Below, piece after piece: positions 8,814-16,664 of a stretch of 64,000 nt of DNA (position 1 is its first letter; each line of letters begins with the position of its first letter). The position numbers and the translations under genes were made by a program. The notes under the pieces are model-generated. The model saw only the letters and a program-made list of their open reading frames with translations. It made no database searches and was not told the DNA's origin. This DNA comes from Clostridiaceae bacterium AM27-36LB (GTDB taxonomy: Bacteria > Bacillota > Clostridia > Lachnospirales > Lachnospiraceae): contig QUJQ01000004.1 of the NCBI GenBank assembly GCA_003480725.1, positions 310,001 through 374,000 of the forward strand, given 5' to 3'.

Positions 8814-9566
8814 TTATCCCAGAAAATCTGACAGAACTTCCTGAAATAATTTTTCTTCTTCTTTTTTGAGAGTTAATGGAATAGCTGTGGCATTCTTTTG
8901 GGCAGTTTTCTGTGCCTCATCATTGACCTGCCCATCTGCCGGTTTCTCTTTTTCACCGCACTGTCCCTTGATTCCTTTCGCAAAGGAGTTCGCCGCATCT
9001 GTCTCTTTCTCAAATGCTTCGTACACATGGATCTGCCTCGGATACAGCGTGTTGGATACATAGTCCAGCAGCAAAATGTGGATCTGCTCCCACAGGCTGT
9101 CTACTTCCAGCAAAAGCGACAGTCCCAATACAGCTGCTGCAGATCCCAGTGCCATCGTCCCCCGCTGCCACGTAAGTCCCTGTCCATATCCCAGCCAGTC
9201 CAGCAGTGCCACCTCGACTGCTCCCACACAAAGAATGATTCCTGCAAGGCGCTCTGGAAGATATCTCCATCTGGGCAGCGACACCCTCATCCGCTTTTCC
9301 TGACAGATATATTTCCGCACAAAAGTATCCCGGTCGCTGATCTCCACATGCACTTCATAGCTTTTCTGGAATTTCAGCGTCATCGCCCGAAGCATGCGCC
9401 CCTTCTCGCCTCCCTCAAGTGCCGCCTCCCGGCATACACTTCGAAATACTCTGCGTCTACATACTGCCAACAGGATTCCCCAGATCCCCAGCAGTATAAA
9501 TTCGCCTCCGTTCTGTAATAATTCAAGAGCAGATACGACCACTCCCATTGAAAAAAATTCTCGCAT
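8814..9566 (-). CDS. Uncharacterised membrane protein
   Basis: 250 aa. Hydrophobic segments are visible near residues 8-35 and as a pair near 105-155, with a charged loop between them (KSYEVHVEISDRDTFVRKYI). The C-terminal third is hydrophilic and rich in K/E/A and probably cytoplasmic. I do not recognise a family; it looks like a lineage-specific Firmicute membrane protein. It is a single gene, with 144 nt of featureless sequence before it on the pucR side. Confidence 0.7.
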   Translation of the reverse strand: MREFFSMGVVVSALELLQNGGEFILLGIWGILLAVCRRRVFRSVCREAALEGGEKGRMLRAMTLKFQKSYEVHVEISDRDTFVRKYICQEKRMRVSLPRWRYLPERLAGIILCVGAVEVALLDWLGYGQGLTWQRGTMALGSAAAVLGLSLLLEVDSLWEQIHILLLDYVSNTLYPRQIHVYEAFEKETDAANSFAKGIKGQCGEKEKPADGQVNDEAQKTAQKNATAIPLTLKKEEEKLFQEVLSDFLG

Positions 9567-9708
9567 AAAAAACGCCTCCCCTGACTTTTCAGATCTGGCT
9601 CTATTATACCAGACACCGATCAGCCGGGAAGGCGATGTTATCGACGGATTCTGACAGGACTTCTGCCCCGTCGCCCCTCAGTCATCTTATTCTAAATATA
9701 CTGCCCCA

Positions 9709-10410
9709 TTACAGCCGTGCTACAAAATTCTCCACCAGTGCCACACTATGCGCAATCGCCTGGCGCTCAAAGGTCGGATAGTCTACGGTTGCACTGTCAT
9801 CTGCTTTATCAGAGATAGCACGGATGATCACAAAAGGAATGGAGTTCAGATATGCTGCCTGTGCAATGGCTGCTCCTTCCATCTCCGTGCACATACCACC
9901 AAACTGTGCTGTGATGCGGTTCTTCACCTGACGGTCAGAGATGAACTGATCTCCGCTGACGATTCTTCCTGCAAATACGCCAACCTCTGGTACAGCTTCC
10001 TTGCATGCATCCTCTGCTGCTTTCACCAATCTCTTGTCTGCCTCAAAGCAGCTCACCGGCATCCGCGGGATCACACCCGGCTCATAACCAAATCCGGTCG
10101 CGTCCATATCATGCTGAATTGCATCGGTAGACACTACGATATCTCCAATGTTGATCTCTGCTTTCAGAGAACCTGCAATACCTGTATTGATCACTGCATC
10201 CACCTGAAACAGATCTGCCAGGATCTGGGTACAGATACCCGCATTGACCTTACCGATTCCGCTGCGGACGATCACAACTTCTTTATTACCCATCTTTCCT
10301 GCATAAAAATCCATAGACGCACGGCTGGTCGTCTTCACATAAGTCAGCTTTCCACGAAGTGCCTCCACTTCTTCCTCCATTGCTCCGATAATACCGATTT
10401 TCTTTATCAT
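9709..10410 (-). CDS. mtnN: 5'-methylthioadenosine/S-adenosylhomocysteine nucleosidase
   Basis: 233 aa, usual length. It hydrolyses MTA and SAH to adenine plus the thioribose product, salvaging methionine and supplying the autoinducer-2 precursor. Motifs of the nucleoside phosphorylase fold are present: MIKKIGIIGAMEEEVEALR at the N-terminus, NTGIAGSL near 78, MEMEGAAIAQAAY-type region (CTEMEGAAIA) near 172, and IIRAISDKAD near 195 with the catalytic Asp. Monocistronic by spacing. Confidence 0.95.
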   Translation of the reverse strand: MIKKIGIIGAMEEEVEALRGKLTYVKTTSRASMDFYAGKMGNKEVVIVRSGIGKVNAGICTQILADLFQVDAVINTGIAGSLKAEINIGDIVVSTDAIQHDMDATGFGYEPGVIPRMPVSCFEADKRLVKAAEDACKEAVPEVGVFAGRIVSGDQFISDRQVKNRITAQFGGMCTEMEGAAIAQAAYLNSIPFVIIRAISDKADDSATVDYPTFERQAIAHSVALVENFVARL

Positions 10411-10630
10411 TTTATTTTCTTTCTCCTTTGTAACAAAATAACCAGTTATTATGATGATTCTGATTAAGAATATAACACAAATTCAGAGTTGGGGGAATAG
10501 GAATTTTATGCTTGCTTTACCTACACTTTCTGTGTTATTTTTATTACAGATTTAATGTTTCACATATCAGTATATCTTGTTTCCATTCGAAACAAATATT
10601 TCCAACAAGCAGAGATACAGAGAGGATATT

Positions 10631-10792
10631 ATGTGTAATTTAAGTCAGGGAATCAGAGAGGAAGAGCGTACAAATATCATTCTCACGATGCTGAAAAATG
10701 GATTTTCAGTTGAACAGATTGCCAGGGCAATCGATATGAATATCAAAGATGTGGCAGCTATTGTTGCCGGAAAGGTTCCTTCGAATGTTTAA
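10631..10792 (+). CDS. Small protein with MCNLSQGI N-terminus (helical, HTH-like tail)
   Basis: 53 aa. The start ATG at 10631 follows GAGAGGAT by 3-8 nt. The N-terminus MCNLSQGIREE resembles the tail found on Rpn-family recombination-promoting nucleases of Lachnospiraceae, and the second half (MLKNGFSVEQIARAIDMNIKDVAAI) could form a helix-turn-helix. It could be a detached nuclease tail or a stand-alone small regulator. The homology is from memory and untested. Confidence 0.55.
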   Translation: MCNLSQGIREEERTNIILTMLKNGFSVEQIARAIDMNIKDVAAIVAGKVPSNV

Positions 10793-10877
10793 GCACTTAT
10801 AAATATCACAGTGTGGTCATTTTGACACATATCTGCTATACTATGTCCGTAGTTCTATTTTACAAGGAGGAATTCTG

Positions 10878-11123
10878 ATGATTTACAAAACAAAGGGTGT
10901 CTGTTCACAGGCAATTGAAGTAGAAGTTGACGGCGATACGGTAAAATCTGTTCAGTTCGTGGGCGGATGCAATGGAAATACCAAAGGAATCGCGCAGCTG
11001 GTAGCTGGCATGAAAGTGGACGATGTGATTGCCAGACTGGAAGGAACCACCTGTGGCTTCAAGCCAACTTCCTGTCCGGATCAGCTTGCCAAAGCGCTGA
11101 AAGAGATCAAAGCGCAGCAGTAG
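10878..11123 (+). CDS. TSCPD-domain protein (TIGR03905 family)
   Basis: 81 aa. It contains the diagnostic TSCPDQLA motif near residue 66 and conserved cysteines (GVCSQAI, GGCNGNT, TTCGFKPTSC). The family is related to the C-terminal zinc-binding region of class II ribonucleotide reductases, but the stand-alone form has no known function. A strong ribosome site (AAGGAGG) precedes the ATG. A hairpin at 11187-11233 follows. Confidence 0.9.
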   Translation: MIYKTKGVCSQAIEVEVDGDTVKSVQFVGGCNGNTKGIAQLVAGMKVDDVIARLEGTTCGFKPTSCPDQLAKALKEIKAQQ

Positions 11124-11186
11124 TCCTGACCGCAGCTTAACTGGATCGACTGGTCATAATCTGAGCATGATGTGACGACGTAAAGA

Positions 11187-11233
11187 GAGAGAGGATATTC
11201 CGACGCTTGCTGAAGGCGCCGGTATCCTCTCTC
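11187..11233. terminator. Long interrupted hairpin, probably a bidirectional terminator
   Basis: GAGAGAGGATA (11187-11197) pairs with TATCCTCTCTC (11223-11233), with inner CCG-CGG and CGC-GCG pairings. It ends the TSCPD gene and could also stop transcription arriving from the opposite strand. The U-tracts are weak on both sides. Confidence 0.55.
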
Positions 11234-11299
11234 AATTTGTTTGCCTGTAAATGTTTTGTATTTGGATGATTTTACTTTTACGTTATTCTATTGTTTTCT

Positions 11300-11518
11300 T
11301 TATTCAGTTGTCACGAACGCACATCAAAGCGGGCTGCGTCCGCGGTGCCTAGGCTGATGCTAAGTTCTCCTCCGGCTCGCGCGTCTTCCATGGGAGTTCT
11401 CATATCTGCCGGTCTACGAGTGACTGATCTCTCACCGACCCATCTGTCCGTCTGCCTGCACATTCGGGGAAATACACCAGCAAACGAACATTCACTGCTG
11501 CGTGTAGGCGGTTGCAAC
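11300..11518 (-). ncRNA. Candidate structured non-coding RNA (about 215 nt)
   Basis: A GC-rich block embedded in AT-rich intergenic DNA, with no credible protein in any frame. On the minus strand the ends can pair (GUUGU at 11521-11517 with ACAAC at 11311-11307) and an internal hairpin forms from GTCGGTGA/TCACTCGTAGACCGGC. A good promoter on the same strand (11523-11551) would start it near 11516. Size and lineage suggest one of the large structured Firmicute RNAs, such as the raiA motif, but I cannot confirm the class. No clear terminator follows until the hairpin at 11187-11233. Confidence 0.5.
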
Positions 11519-11522
11519 AACG

Positions 11523-11551
11523 AGTTTATGGGTGGTTGAGAATCTTTTCAA
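11523..11551 (-). promoter_or_regulatory. Sigma-A promoter of the candidate ncRNA
   Basis: Minus-strand TTGAAA (11546-11551), 17-bp spacer, TAAACT (11523-11528). It lies between the stop of the 162-aa secreted-protein gene and the GC-rich block. Confidence 0.5.
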
Positions 11552-11565
11552 TTTGTTTGTGGTGC

Positions 11566-12054
11566 TTAATTAATTGGGACTGCACTGGTACAAGTAGCCG
11601 TTGTTTCTACAATATCATCCTGAAATACAGAATGGGCACCTTTTACCCGATAATAGTCTCCCTTAGTAATCTTATAATCACCACTACTAACTGTTACCAT
11701 AGACTCATTATATGCATTAGCTGTCCAATAATTCAAAGTCCCCCATCCGTCTGTTCCATTTGCACTTTCATCCAGATAAATCCGAACATATAACCGATCA
11801 CAAGCAAAATGAGCCAAAGTGGTTCCTGAAGCTCTGGCATAACCTGATTGTGTTCCCTTTTTTACTTTGGCTATTCCTGCCTGAATGTAATCGCCTCTGG
11901 CAATCCCATACCATGTATCGGTGGCTTCCTCTTCCTGAACATCATACACATGATAGCCTGCCGGTTCATATTCTTCTGCTGATACCGGAGTACTGATGCC
12001 AACAGTCAATATACTGATGCCTGCAAGAAGTATCGCAAGTTGTCTCTTAATCAA
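11566..12054 (-). CDS. Secreted protein, DUF6147-like
   Basis: 162 aa with a Sec signal peptide (MIKRQLAILLAGISILTVG then TPVSA, cleavage after about residue 26). The mature part is a small beta-rich domain with many Tyr/Gly/Thr residues and two cysteines (CDRLYV and TCTS). It resembles the DUF6147 family of secreted Lachnospiraceae proteins, with no known function. It lies 73 nt downstream of the DUF4367 membrane protein on the same strand and may be cotranscribed with it. Confidence 0.75.
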   Translation of the reverse strand: MIKRQLAILLAGISILTVGISTPVSAEEYEPAGYHVYDVQEEEATDTWYGIARGDYIQAGIAKVKKGTQSGYARASGTTLAHFACDRLYVRIYLDESANGTDGWGTLNYWTANAYNESMVTVSSGDYKITKGDYYRVKGAHSVFQDDIVETTATCTSAVPIN

Positions 12055-12127
12055 TGGTCTCCTCCTTTCCTTCTCTTTTTGTAGGCCTACATATATATAA
12101 CGAGATTACTTTTCTTTTTTGACACCT

Positions 12128-13099
12128 TTATGCATTTTTTATAATAATATTCTCAATTATTTTTATAAATTCACTTTCTTCAATCATAGCTGAAACCGAA
12201 TAATAGGTATTTAAATATTCAAAAGAGGTTTGAAAATACATATTTCCATCTGAATCTTGATATTGATAAACAGGGATTGTCATCGACATGGATTCTATCT
12301 GAATAGCATTTTCTTCTTCACCATCTATCTTAAAATTAATACTTGATTCTGTACTGTCTTTACTAATATAAACATATATTTGTTTTTCATTGTAAACATA
12401 CTGTAGTGTCGCTTCCTTATCATCCTTTTTTATCCAATATTTCTGAAGAACCATCCCTTGAGGCTGATATCCAAACCTAACAGGCAACACTCCTAACTGA
12501 TCTTCTATTTCCTGACAGACTTCTTCCTCGTCATATCCACCATAAATATTTTCCTCGCTATTATCCACAATGATAGTACTTCCGTCACCGTTCTCCTTCT
12601 GGCTCACCACCGGCAGATACACTTTCTTACCGGAGCCGACCATACCAACTCCCAGTGCAAGAATTGCCACCAGAGCTGCAGCAAGGGCAGCGCGCAGGCG
12701 AATACGTGGACGACGGGCGGTTTTCGTATGATTCGATGCTGTAGATGTCTCAGTTGCACGGATCTCCACCACGTTACCCGCATCGTTACCCTCAGCATCG
12801 GATGCCACATCTTCTGCTTTTGCAGCAGCTACTTCACTCGTAGTCGATTCCTCAGAAGCCGCCTTCACATGGCTATGAGCTGGCACTTCCGGCGTCAGTT
12901 CCTTGGCAATCTCCATGTCATGTTCGTCTTCTGCATCGACAAGTCCCAGTCGTTTTCGAATACTCTGCAGCTGGTCCATGGTTGCTTCTATATCTTTTAA
13001 CTCTTCTGATTCCATGAGTTCTTTTATTCGTTTATCGGCCATACGGTCCACGTCTTCGCTGATCCGGTCATCCAGCCATTTTTCGCTGTCGTGATTCAT
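12128..13099 (-). CDS. Single-pass membrane protein with C-terminal DUF4367 (anti-sigma-like)
   Basis: 323 aa. A charged cytoplasmic N-terminus (about 1-135) leads into one transmembrane segment (about 138-157, ALAAALVAILALGVGMVG), then an extracellular DUF4367-like domain (about 195-323). This architecture is that of the anti-sigma or membrane regulator usually encoded beside an ECF sigma factor. No intact sigma gene is adjacent, but a truncated one lies at 14279-14500 beyond murG. The start ATG is divergent from murG. The role in envelope-stress sensing is inferred. Confidence 0.78.
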   Translation of the reverse strand: MNHDSEKWLDDRISEDVDRMADKRIKELMESEELKDIEATMDQLQSIRKRLGLVDAEDEHDMEIAKELTPEVPAHSHVKAASEESTTSEVAAAKAEDVASDAEGNDAGNVVEIRATETSTASNHTKTARRPRIRLRAALAAALVAILALGVGMVGSGKKVYLPVVSQKENGDGSTIIVDNSEENIYGGYDEEEVCQEIEDQLGVLPVRFGYQPQGMVLQKYWIKKDDKEATLQYVYNEKQIYVYISKDSTESSINFKIDGEEENAIQIESMSMTIPVYQYQDSDGNMYFQTSFEYLNTYYSVSAMIEESEFIKIIENIIIKNA

Positions 13100-13123
13100 C
13101 GTATATCTCCCATCGCGCTATTC

Positions 13124-13151
13124 TTGACTTTTCCCACCCATCACATATAAT
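13124..13151 (+). promoter_or_regulatory. Sigma-A promoter of murG
   Basis: TTGACT (13124-13129), 16-bp spacer, TATAAT (13146-13151), 44 bp upstream of the murG start. Confidence 0.65.
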
Positions 13152-13194
13152 AATTACAGACTTCTGATATTTCCTACACAGGGAGGGTATTTTT

Positions 13195-14259
13195 ATGAAA
13201 CGAATTATTCTTACCGGAGGCGGCACTGCTGGTCACGTGACCCCGAATATTGCGCTGCTCCCCCGTCTGAAAGATGCTGGCTACGAAGTTTTCTACATCG
13301 GTTCCATTGATGGAATGGAGAAAAAGCTGATCGAAGCCCAGGGCATCCCTTACTATGGTATTGCCACCGGCAAGCTCCGGCGGTATTTTGATTTAAAAAA
13401 TTTCACGGATCCATTCCGTGTGATCAAAGGTTTCACCCAGGCAATGCACCTGATGAAACAGTTAAAACCTGATGTTGTATTTTCCAAAGGCGGCTTCGTA
13501 TCCGTTCCTGTGGTGATCGCTGCCGGACGCAAGCATATTCCGGTCATCTGCCATGAATCCGACTTAACGCCGGGTCTTGCCAACAAGCTGACCATGCCGT
13601 CTGCTGCCAAGGTATGCTGCAACTTCCCGGAGACTCTGCAATATCTTCCACCGAAGAAAGCAGTCCTCACCGGTTGTCCCATCCGTAAAGAGCTTTCTGA
13701 AGGAAGCCGCGAAGCAGCCCTGAAGCTCACTGGATTTTCCGCTGACAGACCAGTTCTGATGGTTATGGGCGGAAGTCTTGGTGCTACTGCAGTGAACAAA
13801 GCGGTCCGCGATGCACTGCCTGAACTTCTGAAAGACTGGCAGATCATCCATCTGTGCGGCAAGGGAAAGCTGGACGAATCTCTGAAAGGCACTCCAGGCT
13901 ATCTTCAGTTCGAATATGTGCAGAAAGAGCTGCCTGATCTCTTTGCCCTGTGCGATCTGGTCATCTCCAGAGCCGGAGCCAATGCGATCTGCGAGCTTCT
14001 GGCATTGAAGAAGCCGACTCTTCTGATCCCGCTCTCTGCCAAGGCAAGCCGCGGCGATCAGATCCTGAATGCCCGTTCCTTCGAACGTCAGGGCTTCTCC
14101 ATGGTTCTGGAGGAAGAAGAACTGACAACAGAGAGTCTTCTCCATGCAGTCTCTGAGCTGAATGCTCACCGGGCAGATTATATTCATGCCATGGAAGCAT
14201 CCCCGCAGTCCGATGCCATTGGAAAGATCTTACAGCTTCTTGAGGAAGTTACCGCTTAA
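13195..14259 (+). CDS. murG: UDP-GlcNAc:undecaprenyl-PP-MurNAc-pentapeptide GlcNAc transferase
   Basis: 354 aa, normal MurG length. It adds GlcNAc to lipid I to make lipid II on the inner face of the membrane. The N-terminal glycine loop GGGTAGHVTPN near residue 8, HESDLTPGLANK near 120, GGSLGA near 185 and the donor-site SRAGANAICELLALKKPTLLIPL near 255 are all present. The gene stands alone, outside a division/cell wall cluster, with its own promoter and terminator. It belongs to the Firmicute MurG2-like subgroup by context (inference). Confidence 0.96.
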   Translation: MKRIILTGGGTAGHVTPNIALLPRLKDAGYEVFYIGSIDGMEKKLIEAQGIPYYGIATGKLRRYFDLKNFTDPFRVIKGFTQAMHLMKQLKPDVVFSKGGFVSVPVVIAAGRKHIPVICHESDLTPGLANKLTMPSAAKVCCNFPETLQYLPPKKAVLTGCPIRKELSEGSREAALKLTGFSADRPVLMVMGGSLGATAVNKAVRDALPELLKDWQIIHLCGKGKLDESLKGTPGYLQFEYVQKELPDLFALCDLVISRAGANAICELLALKKPTLLIPLSAKASRGDQILNARSFERQGFSMVLEEEELTTESLLHAVSELNAHRADYIHAMEASPQSDAIGKILQLLEEVTA

Positions 14260-14280
14260 GGTAACTTCCCTTTTTATTTT
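14244..14280 (+). terminator. Rho-independent terminator of murG
   Basis: GGAAGTTACC (14244-14253) and GGTAACTTCC (14260-14269) form a perfect 10-bp stem with loop GCTTAA, followed by CTTTTTATTTT. The stop codon of murG lies inside the loop. Confidence 0.92.
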
Positions 14281-14500
14281 ATCCATTTGGGTACTGTTCC
14301 TTGTACCGCTTTCGCAGCCATGTTCTGGTCTTCTCTTCAGGAACCTTCTCATAGTTTTCACCAAATTTATAAAAAGTTTCCTGAAGAACATCCTCTGCCT
14401 CATGCTTATCTTTCAGGTAGTCACAGCAATGCTTTAAGATCACTGTACCATATTTTACAAAGGATTCCGTAAGACGCCGATCCTTTTCATTCTTATACAC
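14279..14500 (-). pseudogene. Truncated ECF-type sigma factor (region 2 only)
   Basis: 73 aa with a GTG start (14498-14500) preceded by GGGG. The core of sigma region 2 is clear (YLKDKHEAEDVLQETFYKFGENY), followed by EEKTRTWLRKR, after which the frame ends. Normal ECF factors continue for some 90 residues through region 4, the -35 reader, which is missing. It starts 16 nt after the HIT gene, so it may still be transcribed. Together with the nearby DUF4367 protein it suggests a decayed sigma/anti-sigma pair interrupted by murG. Confidence 0.6.
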
Positions 14501-14516
14501 GCTACTAATATCCCCG

Positions 14517-14930
14517 TTACTCTCCGTCCACCAGACGTTTTACTTCAGCCATGTCCTCTGGCGTGGTCTCGCCCGGCTCCCACAGAATACCAGCGTTGTC
14601 ATTCTCATAACGCGGGATCAAATGCATATGGAAATGAAATACAGTCTGACCGGCAGCCTCTCCGTTGTTCTGTACCAGATTAAATCCGTCTGCTCCCAGC
14701 GCAGCCTTCATCTTGCCAGCCATTTTCTTTGCCACCAGAATTGCCTTCTGTGCAGTCTCATCATCCAGCTCAAACAGATTTGCAAAATGATTCTTCGGCA
14801 GCAGAAGCGCATGTCCTCTTGTAGCCGGACCCAGATCCAGGATCACACGAAAGTCCTCATCCTCATAAAGTGTGGTGGACGGAATCTCACCATTGGCGAT
14901 CTTACAAAAAATACAATTACAGTCTTTCAT
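14517..14930 (-). CDS. HIT-family nucleotide hydrolase
   Basis: 137 aa. It has the histidine-triad signature FHFHMHLIPRY (H-x-H-x-H) near residue 98 and an N-terminal CIFCKIANGEIPS that is typical of HINT/HIT proteins and carries two cysteines of a zinc site. The family hydrolyses phosphoramidate or nucleotide linkages such as AMP-NH2. The truncated sigma gene follows 16 nt downstream. Confidence 0.92.
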   Translation of the reverse strand: MKDCNCIFCKIANGEIPSTTLYEDEDFRVILDLGPATRGHALLLPKNHFANLFELDDETAQKAILVAKKMAGKMKAALGADGFNLVQNNGEAAGQTVFHFHMHLIPRYENDNAGILWEPGETTPEDMAEVKRLVDGE

Positions 14931-15025
14931 TTCCTAACATCCTTTCTATTCTTTCTAAAGAAATTTTATAATTTCTTTTCTATATAAAATGGCATTGTTT
15001 GTCGACATTTGTCGAACGAATTTTA

Positions 15026-15054
15026 TTGCCATTTTTTGACATGTCTGCTATATT
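15026..15054 (+). promoter_or_regulatory. Sigma-A promoter of the histidine kinase
   Basis: TTGCCA (15026-15031), 17-bp spacer, TATATT (15049-15054) with an upstream CTGC, 20 bp before the start codon. Confidence 0.5.
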
Positions 15055-15074
15055 CTGATTCAGGGAGTGATACT

Positions 15075-15821
15075 ATGATGACATACGAAGAACAGGAAAA
15101 AATTGAACGTCTGGTCGCCAAAGATGAAAATGCGCAGAAACTGATCACCGCGCTTCGCGACGATTACCACATGGCTCTGTCGCAGATCTCTCATGAGATC
15201 CGCAATCCGCTGACCTATATCGACAGTTCGGTACAGTGGATCCAGAAAATGCATCCGGAAGTAGAGCATTTTGAATTCTGGGACCAGATAAAAAATGACC
15301 TGCAATATATGCGGGTCCTTCTCGATGATATCTCTGCGTTTAATAACGGAGACAAACTGAATATCTGCAAGATCGACCCTGTGGAATTTGCCTGTGACCT
15401 GAAGGATACGCTCCTTCCCGAGCTGCTGGCTCACCACATTCCACTGCTGTTGAAGCTTGATAACACTTACCCTGATTTTTATGCAGATCCTGTCCGCCTG
15501 AAACAGGTATTTATCAATCTGCTCACCAACGCCATCGACTCCATTGAGGAACGGGGCCGGATCACATTGAAGATCTTCACCCACAACAAACGGATGCTGC
15601 TGGCAGTCCGTGACAATGGCTGTGGCATCCCTCCTGAGGATCAGGAATCCATCTTCCAGCCCTTCGTCACACACAAGGAACATGGAACCGGTCTGGGTCT
15701 TGCCATTGTGCGCCGTATCGTTGTGGCTCATGGCGGTACGATCCATCTGAATTCCACTGTCGGAAAAGGAAGCGAATTCCAGATCTATCTGCCGTTACTT
15801 CCTGCTCCGAGATTCTATTGA
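15075..15821 (+). CDS. Orphan cytoplasmic sensor histidine kinase
   Basis: 248 aa. The ATG at 15075 follows AGGGAG by 7 nt. There is no transmembrane or sensory domain; a short N-terminus leads straight to a HisKA-type phosphoacceptor helix (ALSQISHEIRNPLTYIDSSV, His near 41). The ATPase domain follows with N box NLLTNAIDSI, G1 DNGCGIPPEDQ and G2 GTGLGLAIVRRI. No response regulator lies next to it. Such short kinases of sporulating Firmicutes can feed the Spo0A phosphorelay; that role is a guess. Its end overlaps the convergent GIY-YIG gene by 7 nt. Confidence 0.88.
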   Translation: MMTYEEQEKIERLVAKDENAQKLITALRDDYHMALSQISHEIRNPLTYIDSSVQWIQKMHPEVEHFEFWDQIKNDLQYMRVLLDDISAFNNGDKLNICKIDPVEFACDLKDTLLPELLAHHIPLLLKLDNTYPDFYADPVRLKQVFINLLTNAIDSIEERGRITLKIFTHNKRMLLAVRDNGCGIPPEDQESIFQPFVTHKEHGTGLGLAIVRRIVVAHGGTIHLNSTVGKGSEFQIYLPLLPAPRFY

Positions 15822-16171
15822 CCGATAAACATCTCCAGCTTCCAGTCGGGGTGCGGCCGGCATTTTTCTGAGTCTGCATCTTCCAGAGAAATGTATTCCA
15901 AAAGCCGCTCCGGCTGCTGCAGGAGTTCTAATTTCCGCTCTCTGCCCAGTCGCTTGATCCGATATTCAATTCTCGCCGCCAGCGGCCAGTCCTCTGTCTC
16001 CCATACCATCTCTAAAGTCTGGATCTGTCGGCTCTTCGTGTATTTTGCACCGTTTTTCTTCTTATAATAGTGCTCGTTCATCCGATGCCCCAGGTCCTTC
16101 GCAATCCCGGTATACAACGAATCGTCCTTACATCGCACCATATATACATATGCCATTCGGTGCTTCACCAC
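15815..16171 (-). CDS. GIY-YIG nuclease-domain protein (YhbQ-like)
   Basis: 118 aa. The GIY-YIG core is YVYMVRCKDDSLYTGIAKD with Arg in HRMNEHY and Glu in RIEYRIKRL, the expected catalytic layout of the UvrC-like small nuclease family. The GTG start at 16171 has GCAGGA 4 nt upstream; an ATG five codons in lacks a ribosome site. The function in DNA repair is presumed and not established for small family members. The C-terminus overlaps the convergent kinase gene. Confidence 0.88.
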   Translation of the reverse strand: MVKHRMAYVYMVRCKDDSLYTGIAKDLGHRMNEHYYKKKNGAKYTKSRQIQTLEMVWETEDWPLAARIEYRIKRLGRERKLELLQQPERLLEYISLEDADSEKCRPHPDWKLEMFIGQ

Positions 16172-16279
16172 GCTTCCTGCTATGTTTTCCTCGCAAGTAT
16201 ACGTTTATATTAGTCTACCTGCTGTAAAAAATCCAGTGTTTTTTTATAGTTGCGTGCTACGATTCTAAACCTGCACCTT

Positions 16280-16429
16280 ACCTATTCAGAGCCACATTCG
16301 CAAAATCGCCTCTTCGAGGCTTTACTTTTGCTCATGTATGGCTTCTCGCCATATACATGCCCGTAAATATGTGCCATCATGCAAGCATGAGGCGCATATT
16401 TACGGGCATGTGCATGGCTCTGAATAGGT
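16280..16429. repeat. 150-bp palindromic element, copy 1
   Basis: Bounded by perfect 15-bp inverted ends ACCTATTCAGAGCCA (16280-16294) and TGGCTCTGAATAGGT (16415-16429). Inside are three hairpins: GCCTC-TTC-GAGGC within CAAAA/TTTTG; CATGTATGGC-TTCTC-GCCATATACATG; and a 19-bp stem starting ATGCCCGTAAATATG, capped by TCATG-CAAG-CATGA. The overall fold is a four-way junction. A second element at 19065-19228 shares the end core TTCAGAGCCA, the TCTC loop flanked by GC and the TGCAAGCA cap, but not the stem sequences. It lies between the GIY-YIG gene and tRNA-Lys, and no ORF is present. Confidence 0.8.
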
Positions 16430-16485
16430 AGCAAAAAAAAGAACACCGCCCCCGGGCTCTACATCCCAAAAACAGTGCTCTGCAA

Positions 16486-16558
16486 TGCGCCTCCAGGGGC
16501 TCGAACCCTGGACACCCTGATTAAGAGTCAGGTGCTCTACCAACTGAGCTAGAAGCGC
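16486..16558 (-). tRNA. tRNA-Lys (anticodon CTT)
   Basis: 73 nt cloverleaf on the minus strand. The acceptor arm is GCGCTTC/GAGGCGC, followed by TAGCTCAGTTGGTAGAGCA, anticodon arm CCTGA-CTCTTAA-TCAGG with CTT at positions 34-36, T-arm CAGGG-TTCGAGC-CCCTG and discriminator A. CCA is not encoded. Confidence 0.95.
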
Positions 16559-16664
16559 ATACGGTATAAATTTGTGTTGTTCAGCGAACAAAACATATTA
16601 TACGGTATGGTTGCAAAAAATGCAACCCTTTTTTTATATTTTTTTTACTTTTTCTTCAGATTTC

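Noticed and set aside
11291..11539. Open frames on both strands within 11291-11539
   Set aside because: They lie in the GC-rich structured block, have no ribosome site and fit a structured RNA better than a protein.
16280..16429. Simple terminator for the flanking genes
   Set aside because: The length, three internal hairpins and a structural relative at 19065-19228 exceed what a terminator needs, though it could still act as one.
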